DNA from: CAWGHZ01 sp963775315
Lineage (GTDB): Bacteria; Pseudomonadota; Alphaproteobacteria; MPNO01; DASWLB01
DNA: 64,000 nt
Reading direction: 5' to 3'
Assembly: GCA_963775315.1 (NCBI GenBank)
Contig: CAVZIN010000011.1
Coordinates: 208,955-272,954, forward strand
Position numbers and translations under genes: made by a program
The notes under the pieces: generated by a model
Told to the model about the DNA's origin: nothing
The model's input: only the letters and a program-made list of their open reading frames with translations
The model's database searches: none
In this document: one piece after another, positions 35,812 to 45,212 of the stretch
How positions within the stretch are numbered: the stretch's first letter is position 1
Layout: every line of letters begins with the position of its first letter

Positions 35812-35817
35812 CAAAGT

Positions 35818-35826
35818 AGTATAGCA
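35818..35826 (-). promoter_or_regulatory. extended -10 promoter of the MNT/HEPN pair
   Basis: On the minus strand TGCTATACT is an extended -10 (TG, one base, TATACT). It ends six bases before the start codon at 35811, so transcription would begin at about the start codon. Confidence 0.5.
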
Positions 35827-35856
35827 GACAACGTCTTTGCCGCCGCGGAGCCCTTT

Positions 35857-37047
35857 ATGAACCGTTCGACCGACCGCATCCTTACGACCCATGCCGGCAG
35901 CCTGCCGCGGCCGGACGCGCTGCGCGCCGCCTGGGCCGACCCGAACGCCGACCAGGCGCGGCTCGACGCGCTGCTGAAATCCTCCGTCGCCGAGGTCGTG
36001 AAGGCCCAGCACGACGCCGGGATCGACGTCCCCAACGATGGCGAGTTCGGCAAGCCGATGCGCGCCGCCGCCGACCTCGCGGCCTGGGGCACGTACATCT
36101 TCGGCCGGCTCGCGGGCTTCGGCCCGGCGCCCGCCGGCGCGGCCGCGCCGGACCGCGCCGTCGCCGGCCAGCCGATGCGCATCGTCGGCGAACGGTGGGA
36201 GCAGCGCGACTTCGCCGCCTTCTATGCCGAGGCGGCGAAGGTCCCGGCGACCGCTTCGCGCCCGGCCTGCATCGGGCCCATCGCCTACACCGCCGAGTCC
36301 GCGCTCAAGCGCGACCTCGCGAACCTCAAGGCGGCAACGGAAGCGGCGGGCATCGAGGAGGCGTTCGTCACCTCCATTGCGGTCGGCAGCCTTGAGATGT
36401 TCTGCCGCGGCCAGAACGCACACTACAAGACCGATGCGGATTTCCTCGATGCGATCGCCGCCGCGCTCGCGGTCGAGTATCGCGCCATCGTCGACGCGGG
36501 CTTCGTGCTGCAGCTCGACGACCCTGGACTGCCGGACACCTGGGACATGCTCGATCCGCACCCGACGCTGGACCAGTACAAGCGCTACGCGCTCGCCCGC
36601 GTCGAGGCGCTGAACGTGGCGCTCGCCGGCATCCCCGAGGATAGGGTGCGCTACCACATCTGCTGGGGAAGCTGGCACGGCCCGCACGTCGCCGACCTGC
36701 CGCTCAAGGACATCGTCGACGTGATGTTGCGGGTGAAGGCGCAGGCCTTCTCGGTCGAGGCCGGCAACGTGCGCCACGAGCACGAGGTCAAGCTCTGGGG
36801 CGAGGTGAAGCTGCCCGCGGGCCGGATGCTGATCCCCGGCGTCGTCAGCCATTCCACGAATTTCGTCGAGCATCCCGAGCTCGTCTGCGACCGGCTCGTC
36901 GCCTACGCGAAGCAGGTGGGGCGCGAGAACGTGATCGCCGGCACCGATTGCGGCCTCGGGGGCCGGGTGCATCCGCAGATCGCCTGGGCCAAACTTGCTT
37001 CGCTTAGCGAGGGCGCCCGCCTCGCGACCAAGGCGCTCTGGGGATAG
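35857..37047 (+). CDS. MetE C-terminal-like (cobalamin-independent methionine synthase family) protein
   Basis: This 396-residue protein begins ILTTHAGSLPRP, typical of the stand-alone MetE-like group, and has HICWGSWHGPH with a zinc-type His-x-Cys, then SVEAGN and the terminal GTDCGLGGRVHP cysteine motif. It therefore keeps a zinc site for activating a thiol, but lacks the N-terminal domain of MetE. The group is thought to transfer methyl groups to or from thiols with unknown partners. It is distinct from the MetE-like gene at 8512. It sits between the MNT/HEPN pair and tlyA, 8 bases from the latter. Confidence 0.85.
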   Translation: MNRSTDRILTTHAGSLPRPDALRAAWADPNADQARLDALLKSSVAEVVKAQHDAGIDVPNDGEFGKPMRAAADLAAWGTYIFGRLAGFGPAPAGAAAPDRAVAGQPMRIVGERWEQRDFAAFYAEAAKVPATASRPACIGPIAYTAESALKRDLANLKAATEAAGIEEAFVTSIAVGSLEMFCRGQNAHYKTDADFLDAIAAALAVEYRAIVDAGFVLQLDDPGLPDTWDMLDPHPTLDQYKRYALARVEALNVALAGIPEDRVRYHICWGSWHGPHVADLPLKDIVDVMLRVKAQAFSVEAGNVRHEHEVKLWGEVKLPAGRMLIPGVVSHSTNFVEHPELVCDRLVAYAKQVGRENVIAGTDCGLGGRVHPQIAWAKLASLSEGARLATKALWG

Positions 37048-37055
37048 CGGCGGCG

Positions 37056-37805
37056 ATGGCTGCCCGCGCGGGCCGGCAGCGGCTCGACCAGGCGCTGGTG
37101 GCGCGCGGGCTCGCTGAAAGCCGGGCGCGGGCCCAGGCCTTGATCATGGCGGGGCTGGTCTTCTCCGGCGAGGCGCGGCTCGACAAGCCGGGCCAGCAGG
37201 TGGCCGACGACGCGGCGCTCGAGGTTCGCGGGCGCGACCATCCCTGGGTGTCGCGCGGCGGGGTGAAGCTCGCCCATGCGCTCGATGCGTTCGAGATCGA
37301 CCCGGCCGGTCTCGTCTGCCTCGATGTCGGCGCCTCGACGGGCGGGTTCACCGACGTGCTGCTCACCCGCGGCGCACGGCGCGTCTATGCCGTCGACGTG
37401 GGCCGAGCCCAGCTCGCCTGGAAGCTGCGCACCGATCCGCGCGTCGTGTGCCTGGAGGGCGTCAACGCCCGCTATTTGACCGAAGCCGAGGTGCCGGAGC
37501 CGCCGGACCTCGTCGTCTGCGACGCGAGCTTCATCGGGCTGGAAACGGTGCTGCCGGCCGCCCTTGCCCTGGCGGCGCCGGGCGCGCACCTCGTCGCGCT
37601 GATTAAGCCGCAGTTCGAGGCCGGGCGCGGCCAAGTCGGCAAGGGCGGCGTGGTGCGCGATCCGGCGGTGCACGAGGCGGTGGTGGCGCGCGTCCGCGCC
37701 TGGCTCGCCGCCCGGCCGGGCTGGACCGTGCTGGCTACCGACCAAAGCCCGATTACCGGGCCGGACGGTAACCGCGAGTTCCTGATCTCCGGTCGCAAAA
37801 GTTGA
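37056..37805 (+). CDS. tlyA: TlyA-family rRNA (cytidine-2'-O)-methyltransferase
   Basis: The 249-residue protein opens with an S4 RNA-binding domain (RLDQALVARGLAESRARAQALI) and continues into a Rossmann methyltransferase domain with the AdoMet motif DVGASTGGFTDVLL. TlyA methylates riboses in 16S and 23S rRNA in mycobacteria; the name hemolysin is historical. In alphaproteobacteria tlyA commonly follows dxs, and here the two are separated by three genes, suggesting a local insertion. Confidence 0.93.
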   Translation: MAARAGRQRLDQALVARGLAESRARAQALIMAGLVFSGEARLDKPGQQVADDAALEVRGRDHPWVSRGGVKLAHALDAFEIDPAGLVCLDVGASTGGFTDVLLTRGARRVYAVDVGRAQLAWKLRTDPRVVCLEGVNARYLTEAEVPEPPDLVVCDASFIGLETVLPAALALAAPGAHLVALIKPQFEAGRGQVGKGGVVRDPAVHEAVVARVRAWLAARPGWTVLATDQSPITGPDGNREFLISGRKS

Positions 37806-37894
37806 TCGGGCGGCGCCGCGCCGCACCCCTTGCCGCCCGATCGGCCCATGCCTACCTCCTTGGCGCCGCGCATCGCGCGCGGAGGAGCCACCCC

Positions 37895-38179
37895 ATGTCC
37901 TCCCCCACCGGCCGGATCGTATCGGCCGCATTCGCGACGGTCGCGGTCGTGGCCGTCGGCGTGACCTTTGCCGTTTCGGGCGAATACCTGCTGTCGGTCC
38001 CCGTCGTCGACGCGCTTCAGGGGATCGGCCTGCTCGGCGCCGGCTGGCGCGACGGTCACACGGCGACCGTGGCGCTCTGGTGCGTCGCCCTGACCCTGCC
38101 GCCCGCCGTCTACCTGTCGCGCGGCTTTTTCCGCCACGCGCTCCGCATCGAGCAGGCGGTCGACCGCGGCGAGCTCTAG
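37895..38179 (+). CDS. small two-helix membrane protein
   Basis: The start is the ATG at 37895, preceded by GGAGGAG. The 94-residue protein has two hydrophobic segments (about residues 10-32 and 52-72) and a charged tail ending AVDRGEL. I do not recognise a family. It lies between tlyA and the RNA uracil methyltransferase, 16 bases before the latter, so it is probably co-transcribed with it. Confidence 0.6.
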   Translation: MSSPTGRIVSAAFATVAVVAVGVTFAVSGEYLLSVPVVDALQGIGLLGAGWRDGHTATVALWCVALTLPPAVYLSRGFFRHALRIEQAVDRGEL

Positions 38180-38195
38180 CCTTACCTTGCCGCGC

Positions 38196-39497
38196 ATGGC
38201 GCGCGCGGCGGACGACGACGGGCTTCTCACGGTCGAGATCGAGCGGATCGGCGCCGGCGGCGACGGCATCGCCCGGACCGGCGCGGGCCCGCTTTACGTG
38301 CCGTTCGCCCTGCCGGGCGAGCGGGTGACGGTACGGCCGGGCCCGCGGGCGGGCGAAGGGCGGCGGGCCGACATCGTCGCGCGCGAAACCGCCTCGCTCG
38401 ACCGCGCGTCCCCACCCTGCCGCCATTTCGGCCTCTGCGGCGGCTGCGCCCTGCAGCATTACGCCGCCGCGCCCTATCTCGACTGGAAACGCGAGATCGT
38501 CGCCGAGGCGCTCGGAAGGCGCGGGCTTGCGCCGGAGATAGAGCCCGTCGTCCCGGTCGGGCCGGCCAGCCGCCGGATCGCGCGGTTCGGCGCCCAGCGC
38601 ACCCGTGCCGGGCTCGTGCTCGGTTTCGCCGCCTCCGGAAGCGAGACCCTGGTCGACCTCGCGGCGTGCCCGGTCCTGGCCCCCGCCATCGCCAAGGCTC
38701 TTCCGGGGCTCCGCGAGCTCGCCGCCGCGGCGCTTACACCCGGCGCGACGGCCGAGCTTCCGGTGACGCTCGCCGAGTCCGGTCTCGACATTGTCCTGCG
38801 CAGCACGCGTGCCCCCGACCTCGCCGCGCGCCAGCGCCTCGCCGCCCTCGCCCGCGAGGCGGGACTCGCGCGGCTCTCCTGGCAGGAGGCGGGAACGGCG
38901 CGCGGCCGTTCGGCCGGCCCGCCCGAGCCGATCGCCGCGCTTCGCGCCGTGCGGGTGACGCTATCGGGCGTCGCGGTCGATCTGCCGCCGGCCGCGTTCG
39001 TCCAGCCGACCGCAGCGGGCGAGGCGACGCTGGTGAGCGCGGCGACGGCGGCGCTCGCGGGGGCCCGGCGCGTCGCCGACCTCTATGCCGGTTGCGGGCC
39101 GTTCGCCTTCGCGCTGGCCGGGGCGGGGGCCCGGGTGCTTGCCATCGAATCCGATCCCGCCATGGCCGCCGCGCTCGACGGGGCCGCGCGCCGGGCTGCC
39201 CAGGGGCGCGTCTCGGTCGAGGCGCGCGACCTCGCGCGACGGCCGCTGCTTGGCGGCGAGCTGGACCGGCTCGACGGGCTGGTGCTCGACCCGCCGCGCC
39301 CCGGCGCCGCGCACCAGGCGGCGGAGATCGCCCGGTCGAAGATCGCGACCGTAGTCTACGTCTCGTGCAATCCGCAGAGCTTCGCCCGCGACGCGCGCAC
39401 GCTGGTCGATGGCGGCTACCGGCTGGAAAGGGTCACGCCGCTCGACCAGTTCGTCTGGTCGCCCCATGTCGAGCTTGTGGCGGTTTTCGAGAGGTAG
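38196..39497 (+). CDS. TrmA/RlmD-type RNA (uracil-5-)-methyltransferase
   Basis: The 433-residue protein has an N-terminal TRAM-like domain (IERIGAGGDGIART), iron-sulfur cysteines CRHFGLCGGC plus a further C in LAACPVL, the AdoMet motif YAGCGPFAFAL, DPPRPGA and the catalytic cysteine in YVSCNPQSFARD. These enzymes methylate uracil 5 in tRNA (position 54) or 23S rRNA (747/1939). Which site is served cannot be told. I prefer ATG 38196 to the TTG nine bases earlier. Confidence 0.9.
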   Translation: MARAADDDGLLTVEIERIGAGGDGIARTGAGPLYVPFALPGERVTVRPGPRAGEGRRADIVARETASLDRASPPCRHFGLCGGCALQHYAAAPYLDWKREIVAEALGRRGLAPEIEPVVPVGPASRRIARFGAQRTRAGLVLGFAASGSETLVDLAACPVLAPAIAKALPGLRELAAAALTPGATAELPVTLAESGLDIVLRSTRAPDLAARQRLAALAREAGLARLSWQEAGTARGRSAGPPEPIAALRAVRVTLSGVAVDLPPAAFVQPTAAGEATLVSAATAALAGARRVADLYAGCGPFAFALAGAGARVLAIESDPAMAAALDGAARRAAQGRVSVEARDLARRPLLGGELDRLDGLVLDPPRPGAAHQAAEIARSKIATVVYVSCNPQSFARDARTLVDGGYRLERVTPLDQFVWSPHVELVAVFER

Positions 39498-39507
39498 CGT
39501 TCAAGTA

Positions 39508-39555
39508 AATTGTCACCCCGGCTCGCCTCGCTTCGCGGCTCGGCCGGGATGACAA
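39508..39555. repeat. interspersed palindromic repeat
   Basis: The arm ATTGTCACCCCGGC and its near-perfect inverse GCCGGGATGACAAT (one G-T type mismatch) enclose a 20-base GC-rich centre. Elements of this TGTCA-CCGG type are scattered in many alphaproteobacterial genomes. It lies between the convergent ends of the RNA methyltransferase gene and aroC and may also terminate transcription. Confidence 0.65.
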
Positions 39556-39568
39556 TCTTTGTGTTGCG

Positions 39569-40639
39569 CTACCCCACCTGGGCGCGGTGGCGCAGCAAAT
39601 GATCGGCCAGCACGCAAGCCACCATCGCCTCGCCGATGGGGACGGCGCGGATGCCGACGCAGGGATCGTGCCGCCCCTTGGTCTGGATCGTCGCGTTCTT
39701 GCCCTGGGCGGTCACGGTGCGGCGCGGGGTGAGGATCGAGCTCGTCGGCTTCACCGCGAAGCGGGCGACGATCTCCTGCCCGGTCGAGATGCCGCCCAAT
39801 ATGCCGCCCGCGTTGTTCGACGTGAAGCGCACCTTGCCGCCGCGCATGCGCATCTCGTCGGCGTTCTCCTCGCCGGTGAGCTGGGCGGCGGCGAAGCCGG
39901 CGCCGATCTCGACGCCTTTCACCGCGTTGATGCCCATGAGCGCGGCGGCGAGGTCGGAATCGAGCTTGCCGTAGATCGGTGCGCCGAACCCCGCCGGCAC
40001 GCCTTCCGCCACGATCTCGATCACCGCGCCGACCGACGAGCCGTCCTTGCGTACCCGGTCGAGATAGCTCTCCCAAGCCTTGGCCGTGTCGGCGTCGGGG
40101 CACCAGAACGGGTTCTTGGGCACCTGGCGCCAGTCCCATCGCGCGCGGTCGACCGCCATCTCGCCGATCCGGACCAGCGCGCCGCGGATGCGCACCTTGT
40201 CGCCCAGCACCTTGCGGGCGATGGCGCCGGCGGCGACGCGGCAGGCCGTCTCGCGCGCCGAGGACCGCCCGCCGCCGCGATAGTCGCGGATGCCGTACTT
40301 GGCGTCGTAGGCGTAGTCGGCGTGGCCCGGCCGGTAGAGGTCCTTGATGTCCGCGTAATCCTTGGACCGCGCGTCCTCGTTCCGGATAAGAAGGCTGATC
40401 GGCGTGCCGGTGGTCAGCCCGTCGAGCGTGCCGGACAGGATCTCGACGCGGTCGGGCTCGCGCCGCTGCGTCACGAAGCGCGACGTGCCGGGCCGACGCT
40501 TGTCGAGATGCAGCTGGATGTCATCGGCCGAGATCGGGATACGCGGCGGCACGCCGTCGACCACGCAGCCGATGGCGGGCCCGTGGCTTTCGCCCCAGGT
40601 CGTGACGCGGAAAAGATGGCCGAAACTGTTGTGCGACAT
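39569..40639 (-). CDS. aroC: chorismate synthase
   Basis: The 356-residue enzyme converts 5-enolpyruvylshikimate-3-phosphate to chorismate with reduced FMN, the last common step of aromatic amino acid synthesis. The N-terminus MSHNSFGHLFRVTTWGESHG, the signature GHADYAYDAKYGIRDYRGGG followed by RSSARET, and GGILGGISTGQ are all present, and the length is typical. It is transcribed alone on the minus strand, with its start near the divergent luciferase-like gene. Confidence 0.97.
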   Translation of the reverse strand: MSHNSFGHLFRVTTWGESHGPAIGCVVDGVPPRIPISADDIQLHLDKRRPGTSRFVTQRREPDRVEILSGTLDGLTTGTPISLLIRNEDARSKDYADIKDLYRPGHADYAYDAKYGIRDYRGGGRSSARETACRVAAGAIARKVLGDKVRIRGALVRIGEMAVDRARWDWRQVPKNPFWCPDADTAKAWESYLDRVRKDGSSVGAVIEIVAEGVPAGFGAPIYGKLDSDLAAALMGINAVKGVEIGAGFAAAQLTGEENADEMRMRGGKVRFTSNNAGGILGGISTGQEIVARFAVKPTSSILTPRRTVTAQGKNATIQTKGRHDPCVGIRAVPIGEAMVACVLADHLLRHRAQVG

Positions 40640-40688
40640 GGCTGAGGCTGCTCAAATACCACGTCCCACGGCGCAAAGGAATTCGGCC

Positions 40689-41939
40689 ATGAAGTTTCTG
40701 TGGTTCCACCTCATGCCCTATACGGAGCTGCCCGAAGATTTCAAGGAAAAGCACCGCTCCGTCTGGGTGGACATCGATTCCGGCCTGTTCCGGCCGGAGC
40801 GCGGGCACCACATGTACAACGATTTCATGGACGAGCTGGAATACGCTGCCGATTGCGGGTTCGACGCGATCTGCGTCAACGAGCACCATTCCAATGGCTA
40901 CGGGCTGATGCCCTCGCCCAACCTGATCGCGGCCGCGCTCGCCCGGCGCACCTCCGACACCGCCATCTGCGTCATGGGCAACTCGCTCGCCCTCTACAAC
41001 CCGCCGACCCGCGTCGCGGAGGAGTTCGCGATGCTCGACTGCATTTCGGGCGGGCGGCTGATCGCCGGGTTCCCGGTCGGCACGCCGATGGACACGTGCT
41101 ACGCCTATGGCCAGAACCCGTCGATGCTGCGCGACCGCTATCACGAGGCGCACGACCTGGTGATGAAGGCGTGGACCACGCGCGAGGCCTTCACCTTCAA
41201 CGGCCGCTTCAACCAGCTTCGCTACGTCAACACCTGGCCGCGCCCGATCCAGCGGCCGCACCCGCCGATCTGGATTCCCGGCGGCGGCTCGGTCGAGACG
41301 TGGCAGTGGTGCGCCGAGATGGACTACGTGTTCTCGTACCTGTCCTACTTCGGCTACAAGCAGGGCAAGCGCATCATGGACGGGTTCTGGGACGAGATGG
41401 ATCGTCTCGGCAAGGACCGGAACCCCTATCGGGCCGGATTCCTCCAGTTCGTCGGCGTCGCCGAATCGCGCCAGCAGGCGATGGACCTCTACTCCGAGGC
41501 GGCCGAGTACTTCTTCAACAAGTGCCTGCACCTCTCGCCGCTCTACTCGTCGCCGCCGGGCTACGTGTCGGAAGCGACGCAGCGCGCCGGGCTGACCGGC
41601 CAGGTCGCGCGCTCGGCCTACCGCGTCGACCGCAATATCGCCTCGACGATGGAAGAGATGGTGGAGAACGGCTACGTCGTCATCGGCACGCCGGACGATG
41701 TGGCGGAGCAACTCCGCACCGCGGTGACCGAGCTCAACGTCGGCCACCTGATGATGCTGCTGCAGTTCGGTAACATGTCGAAGGAGACCACGCGCTTCAA
41801 TACGCGGCTGTTCGCCGACAAGGTGATCCCGAAGCTTCGCGGTCAGTTCGCCGAGTGGGAGGACCGCTGGTGGCCGCACCCGCTGCCCAAGGGCGAGCGC
41901 GCCGCCGTGGCGGCGCCCGCCGGCCTCGCCGCTGAGTAG
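40689..41939 (+). CDS. LLM-class flavin-dependent oxidoreductase (luciferase-like monooxygenase)
   Basis: The 416-residue TIM-barrel protein has the luciferase-like pattern: an N-terminal strand MKFLWFHLMPY, VNEHHSNGYGLMPSPN, the FMN-phosphate region and GGRLIAGFPVG. Members use reduced flavin supplied by a reductase to oxygenate sulfonates, nitrilotriacetate, alkanes or cyclic compounds. No flavin reductase gene is adjacent. It is followed after four bases by an alpha/beta hydrolase, a pairing that would suit ring or ester cleavage after oxygenation. Substrate unknown. Confidence 0.87.
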   Translation: MKFLWFHLMPYTELPEDFKEKHRSVWVDIDSGLFRPERGHHMYNDFMDELEYAADCGFDAICVNEHHSNGYGLMPSPNLIAAALARRTSDTAICVMGNSLALYNPPTRVAEEFAMLDCISGGRLIAGFPVGTPMDTCYAYGQNPSMLRDRYHEAHDLVMKAWTTREAFTFNGRFNQLRYVNTWPRPIQRPHPPIWIPGGGSVETWQWCAEMDYVFSYLSYFGYKQGKRIMDGFWDEMDRLGKDRNPYRAGFLQFVGVAESRQQAMDLYSEAAEYFFNKCLHLSPLYSSPPGYVSEATQRAGLTGQVARSAYRVDRNIASTMEEMVENGYVVIGTPDDVAEQLRTAVTELNVGHLMMLLQFGNMSKETTRFNTRLFADKVIPKLRGQFAEWEDRWWPHPLPKGERAAVAAPAGLAAE

Positions 41940-41943
41940 CCCG

Positions 41944-42735
41944 ATGCCGGATCCGAGCGTCACCACCGTCGATCTCGACGGGTTCCCGGTTCGCGTCTGG
42001 CGCAAGGGCCAGGGACCGGTCATCGGCTTCTTCGCCGGGTTCGGCGGGCTGCCGCGCTGGCTGCCGTTCCTCGACCGGCTGGCCGAGGCCGGACGCACCG
42101 TCATCGCGCCGTCGCTGCCGGGGTTTCCCGGCGGGGACCGGGCTCATTCCGTGCTCGATTCGCACCTCGACTGGGTGGTGGCGGTGCGGAACCTCGTGCT
42201 CGCCGCCGGGCTCGACGGCGCCGACTTGGTCGGAAGCTCGGTCGGCGGCGCCCTCGCGGCGGAGATGGCGGCGATCTTCCCGGCGTCGGTGCGGCGCCTC
42301 GCGCTGATCGCGCCGTTCGGGCTGTTCCGCGAGGCGGACCCGCCGGTCGACCCCTTCGCCCAGCGCCAGGACGATGTGCCGGGGCTGATGTGCGCCGATC
42401 CCGAGATCTTCCGCACACACCGCGCCTCGCCCGAGGGGCAGAACTCGGCCGAGTGGATCATCGAGCAGAACCGCGCCAACGAGGCGGCGGCCCGGCTCCT
42501 CTGGCCGCTCGGCGACACGCGCCTCGCGCGGCGGCTCAAGCTGATCGCCGCGCCGACCTTGCTGCTGTGGGGCGCCGAGGACCGGGTGATGCCGCGGAGC
42601 TATGCCGGCTATTTCGCCGAAGGGATCGGCGGGCCGACCGAGACGCGAATCATCGCAGGCGCCGGCCACCTCGCCGAACTCGACAGACCGGACGAGACGG
42701 CGAAGGAAGTGCTCGACTGGACCGCCAGGGGCTGA
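41944..42735 (+). CDS. alpha/beta hydrolase
   Basis: The 263-residue protein has the alpha/beta hydrolase landmarks: the oxyanion region FFAGFGG, the nucleophile elbow GSSVGG, the acid in WGAEDRVMP and the histidine in GAGHLAELD. It would cleave an ester, a thioester or a carbon-carbon bond of a ring-cleavage product. It starts four bases after the LLM gene and belongs to the same transcript. The gene ends 12 bases before the convergent Rieske oxygenase gene. Confidence 0.88.
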   Translation: MPDPSVTTVDLDGFPVRVWRKGQGPVIGFFAGFGGLPRWLPFLDRLAEAGRTVIAPSLPGFPGGDRAHSVLDSHLDWVVAVRNLVLAAGLDGADLVGSSVGGALAAEMAAIFPASVRRLALIAPFGLFREADPPVDPFAQRQDDVPGLMCADPEIFRTHRASPEGQNSAEWIIEQNRANEAAARLLWPLGDTRLARRLKLIAAPTLLLWGAEDRVMPRSYAGYFAEGIGGPTETRIIAGAGHLAELDRPDETAKEVLDWTARG

Positions 42736-42747
42736 GGCCTAAAGCCA

Positions 42748-44022
42748 CTACCACTTCGCGACGAGGTCGGGGCCCAGCACCTCGCGCCAGTCGGCGCCGG
42801 GCGGAACGACCCCGTCGTGCGGGCGCAGCTTGCGATAGGGGGCCGGGTCGGACCCCTTGGGCCGCTTCCCCTTGGCCACGTCGTCGGTCGCTTCCAGCAG
42901 CATCTTGCGCATCTGGATGATCGCCTTGTCCGACGTGCCGAGGTGCTCCATCGACCGGTCGACGATCGGGCCCATCCCCTCCTGCAAAGCGAAATCCTGG
43001 GTGTTGACGCCGTGGATGCCGGTGTAGGTCGAGGTTTTCTGGAGCTCGCGGTCGATCATGTAATCGTTGTCGGCGTTCCGCTTCAGGCGGAACGTGCCGG
43101 GGATCATGTCGTCCTTGCCGCGGCCGTAGAACGCCTCGGACGCGTCGGCGTGCTCGGGCGTGATCGGCGTCTCCGGATTGTAGCTGTAGAGGATGTTGTA
43201 GACGAAGGTCTGGTGGTCGTCGATCGGCACCCAGATATGGCCGTGGATCGCCGGCACCTGGTTGCGGCCGAACGAGCCCGACACGCCGCCGCGCATCTGC
43301 TGCGCCGGCATGACGTAACGATAGACCCGGACATAGTTGCCCTCGTCGGGCGACAGCTTGCGGAACGAGACGTAGGTATAGCCGAACTCGGTCGGCTCCA
43401 CGTCGATGCGTGGCGCGCGGTCGCGCTGGCGCAGCTCGCCGTCGCCGCCATCGAGCCTGAGGTTATGGAGGAACGACGAGTGGGCGGTGTCGAGACCGCC
43501 CTCGAGCGCCTGCAGGTAGTTGCAGGCCTCGTAGGTCTTGGACAGATGCCGGTGCGTGTCCGGCACGCGCAGCCATTCGTAGTCGGGCGGCGGCGGCACG
43601 TCGTCGGCCGGGCCGAGATAGGCCCAGATCGCGCCGCCCATCTCGATGGTCGGATAGTGGGTGATCTTGACCTTGGCCTTGAGGGGCGAGCCTGCCGGTT
43701 CCGACGGCAGGTCGGTGCAGTTGCCGTCGACGTCGAATTTCCAGCCATGATAGACGCAGCGCAGCCCGCATGCCTCGTTGCGCCCGTAGAACAGGGGCGC
43801 GCGGCGGTGCGGGCAGAACGCGTCGATGAGCCCGACGCGCCCGTCCGTGTCGCGGAACGCCACCAGATCCTCGCCCAGCACGCGCACGCGCACCGGCGGC
43901 CCGTCCCGCTCGGCCAGCTCGGACGACAGCAGCACCGGCTGCCAGTAGCGGCGGAAGAGCTCGCCCGCGGGCCGGCCCGGCCCGACGCGCACCAGCCGTT
44001 CGTTATCCTCGTGCTTCAGCAT
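42748..44022 (-). CDS. Rieske non-heme iron ring-hydroxylating oxygenase
   Basis: The 424-residue protein has the Rieske [2Fe-2S] site CPHR and CVYHGW (C-x-H...C-x2-H) in its N-terminal third and a catalytic domain with GLDTAHSSFLH, whose Asp and His residues fit the mononuclear iron site. The form resembles the phthalate 4,5-dioxygenase and aromatic O-demethylase group. These hydroxylate or demethylate aromatic acids and need a separate reductase, which is absent here. It is the last gene of an operon with a zinc alcohol dehydrogenase and a bicupin dioxygenase. Confidence 0.9.
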   Translation of the reverse strand: MLKHEDNERLVRVGPGRPAGELFRRYWQPVLLSSELAERDGPPVRVRVLGEDLVAFRDTDGRVGLIDAFCPHRRAPLFYGRNEACGLRCVYHGWKFDVDGNCTDLPSEPAGSPLKAKVKITHYPTIEMGGAIWAYLGPADDVPPPPDYEWLRVPDTHRHLSKTYEACNYLQALEGGLDTAHSSFLHNLRLDGGDGELRQRDRAPRIDVEPTEFGYTYVSFRKLSPDEGNYVRVYRYVMPAQQMRGGVSGSFGRNQVPAIHGHIWVPIDDHQTFVYNILYSYNPETPITPEHADASEAFYGRGKDDMIPGTFRLKRNADNDYMIDRELQKTSTYTGIHGVNTQDFALQEGMGPIVDRSMEHLGTSDKAIIQMRKMLLEATDDVAKGKRPKGSDPAPYRKLRPHDGVVPPGADWREVLGPDLVAKW

Positions 44023-44031
44023 GAACGCGCC

Positions 44032-45138
44032 TCATTCCTTCCAGGGGTCGACGGTGATGTGGATCGATCGCTCCTCGGTCTCGCCGCCCAGCATGCGGAG
44101 GCCGTGATCGACATCGGCGAGACCGATCACGTGCGATGACATCTTCTCCAGCGGGAAGCGCCCGCCCGCCATGGTTGCGAGCGCCAGCTCCACAGCTTGG
44201 TAGCTGTGGCCGCGCGTGCCGCGCAGCACGATCTGCTTGGCGACCACCTGGTCGAGGTCGAATTCCGGGATCGCGCCCTTGCGCGTCGCCACGAGGAACG
44301 TGCCGCGCTTGCGGAGCAGCGGCAGCGAGGCGTTGATGACGTCGTTCCCGCCGCCCGAGGCCTCGATCACGATGTCGGCCATGCGCCCGCCGGTGAACCG
44401 CTCCACCGCGGGGGCGAGCGGCTCGCGGTCGACCATGACCACATGGTCCGCGCCCAGCTCTTTCGCGACGGCGAGGCGGCGCTCGTCGCGCGCGAGGCCC
44501 GAGACGACGATCTTGTCGGCACCCGACGCGCGCGAGGCGACCACGCAGCCGAGCCCCTGCTGGCCCGGCCCCTGGATCACGATGGTCTTGCCCGGCCCGA
44601 CCCCGCCATCGAGGTGCGACCACTGAAATCCGTTGCCGATGGGCAGCGCCATGGCCGCGACGTGGGCCGGCACGCCCGGCGGCACGCGGTGCAGCACCGA
44701 GCGCGGGTGGAGGTAGAGATACTGGCTGTAGCCGCCCCACAGCGCGGGCGATTTCTCCACCGGCGTCGAGCCGTAGCGGACCGAGCCGGCCATGCGCGTG
44801 TCGGTTTCCAGGCACGAGCGGTATTCGCCGGTCAGGCAGTACTCGCAATGGCCGCAGGGGAGGTACTCCTCCAGCGCCACCACGTCGCCCTCGGAGACCC
44901 CCCACCGCTCGCGGGCGATGTCGCCCAGCCGCTCGATGGTCCCGATCATCTCGTGGCCCAGGATGCGCGGCCGGTCCTTGCGGTCGAGGTACATCGGCCA
45001 GTCCGACCCGCAGATGCCGGTCGCCATGACGCGAAGAAGTCCGGCATCGGGCGGAATTTCGGGCAGCGGGAAGCGGCGCAGCTCGGTGCGCTTGGGCTCC
45101 ACCTTGACCGCTGCCAGAACGCTGGTCGCCTCGCTCAT
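44032..45138 (-). CDS. zinc-binding MDR alcohol dehydrogenase
   Basis: The 368-residue protein has catalytic zinc ligands in GICGSD and GHEMIG, structural zinc cysteines in CGHCEYC with a further C in RSCLE, and the NAD(P) motif GPGQQGLG. It belongs to the threonine/sorbitol dehydrogenase-like branch and would oxidise an alcohol or diol. The ATG is preceded by GGAGGACG. It lies nine bases before the Rieske gene, so in this operon it could oxidise the dihydrodiol or side-chain alcohol formed by ring oxidation. Confidence 0.9.
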   Translation of the reverse strand: MSEATSVLAAVKVEPKRTELRRFPLPEIPPDAGLLRVMATGICGSDWPMYLDRKDRPRILGHEMIGTIERLGDIARERWGVSEGDVVALEEYLPCGHCEYCLTGEYRSCLETDTRMAGSVRYGSTPVEKSPALWGGYSQYLYLHPRSVLHRVPPGVPAHVAAMALPIGNGFQWSHLDGGVGPGKTIVIQGPGQQGLGCVVASRASGADKIVVSGLARDERRLAVAKELGADHVVMVDREPLAPAVERFTGGRMADIVIEASGGGNDVINASLPLLRKRGTFLVATRKGAIPEFDLDQVVAKQIVLRGTRGHSYQAVELALATMAGGRFPLEKMSSHVIGLADVDHGLRMLGGETEERSIHITVDPWKE

Positions 45139-45212
45139 CGTCCGTCCTCCGCCGGGGCGGCCGCAGACTAGCACCTGCCGCGCGGACGGCCAAACGGCGG
45201 CTGGCCGCGGCC

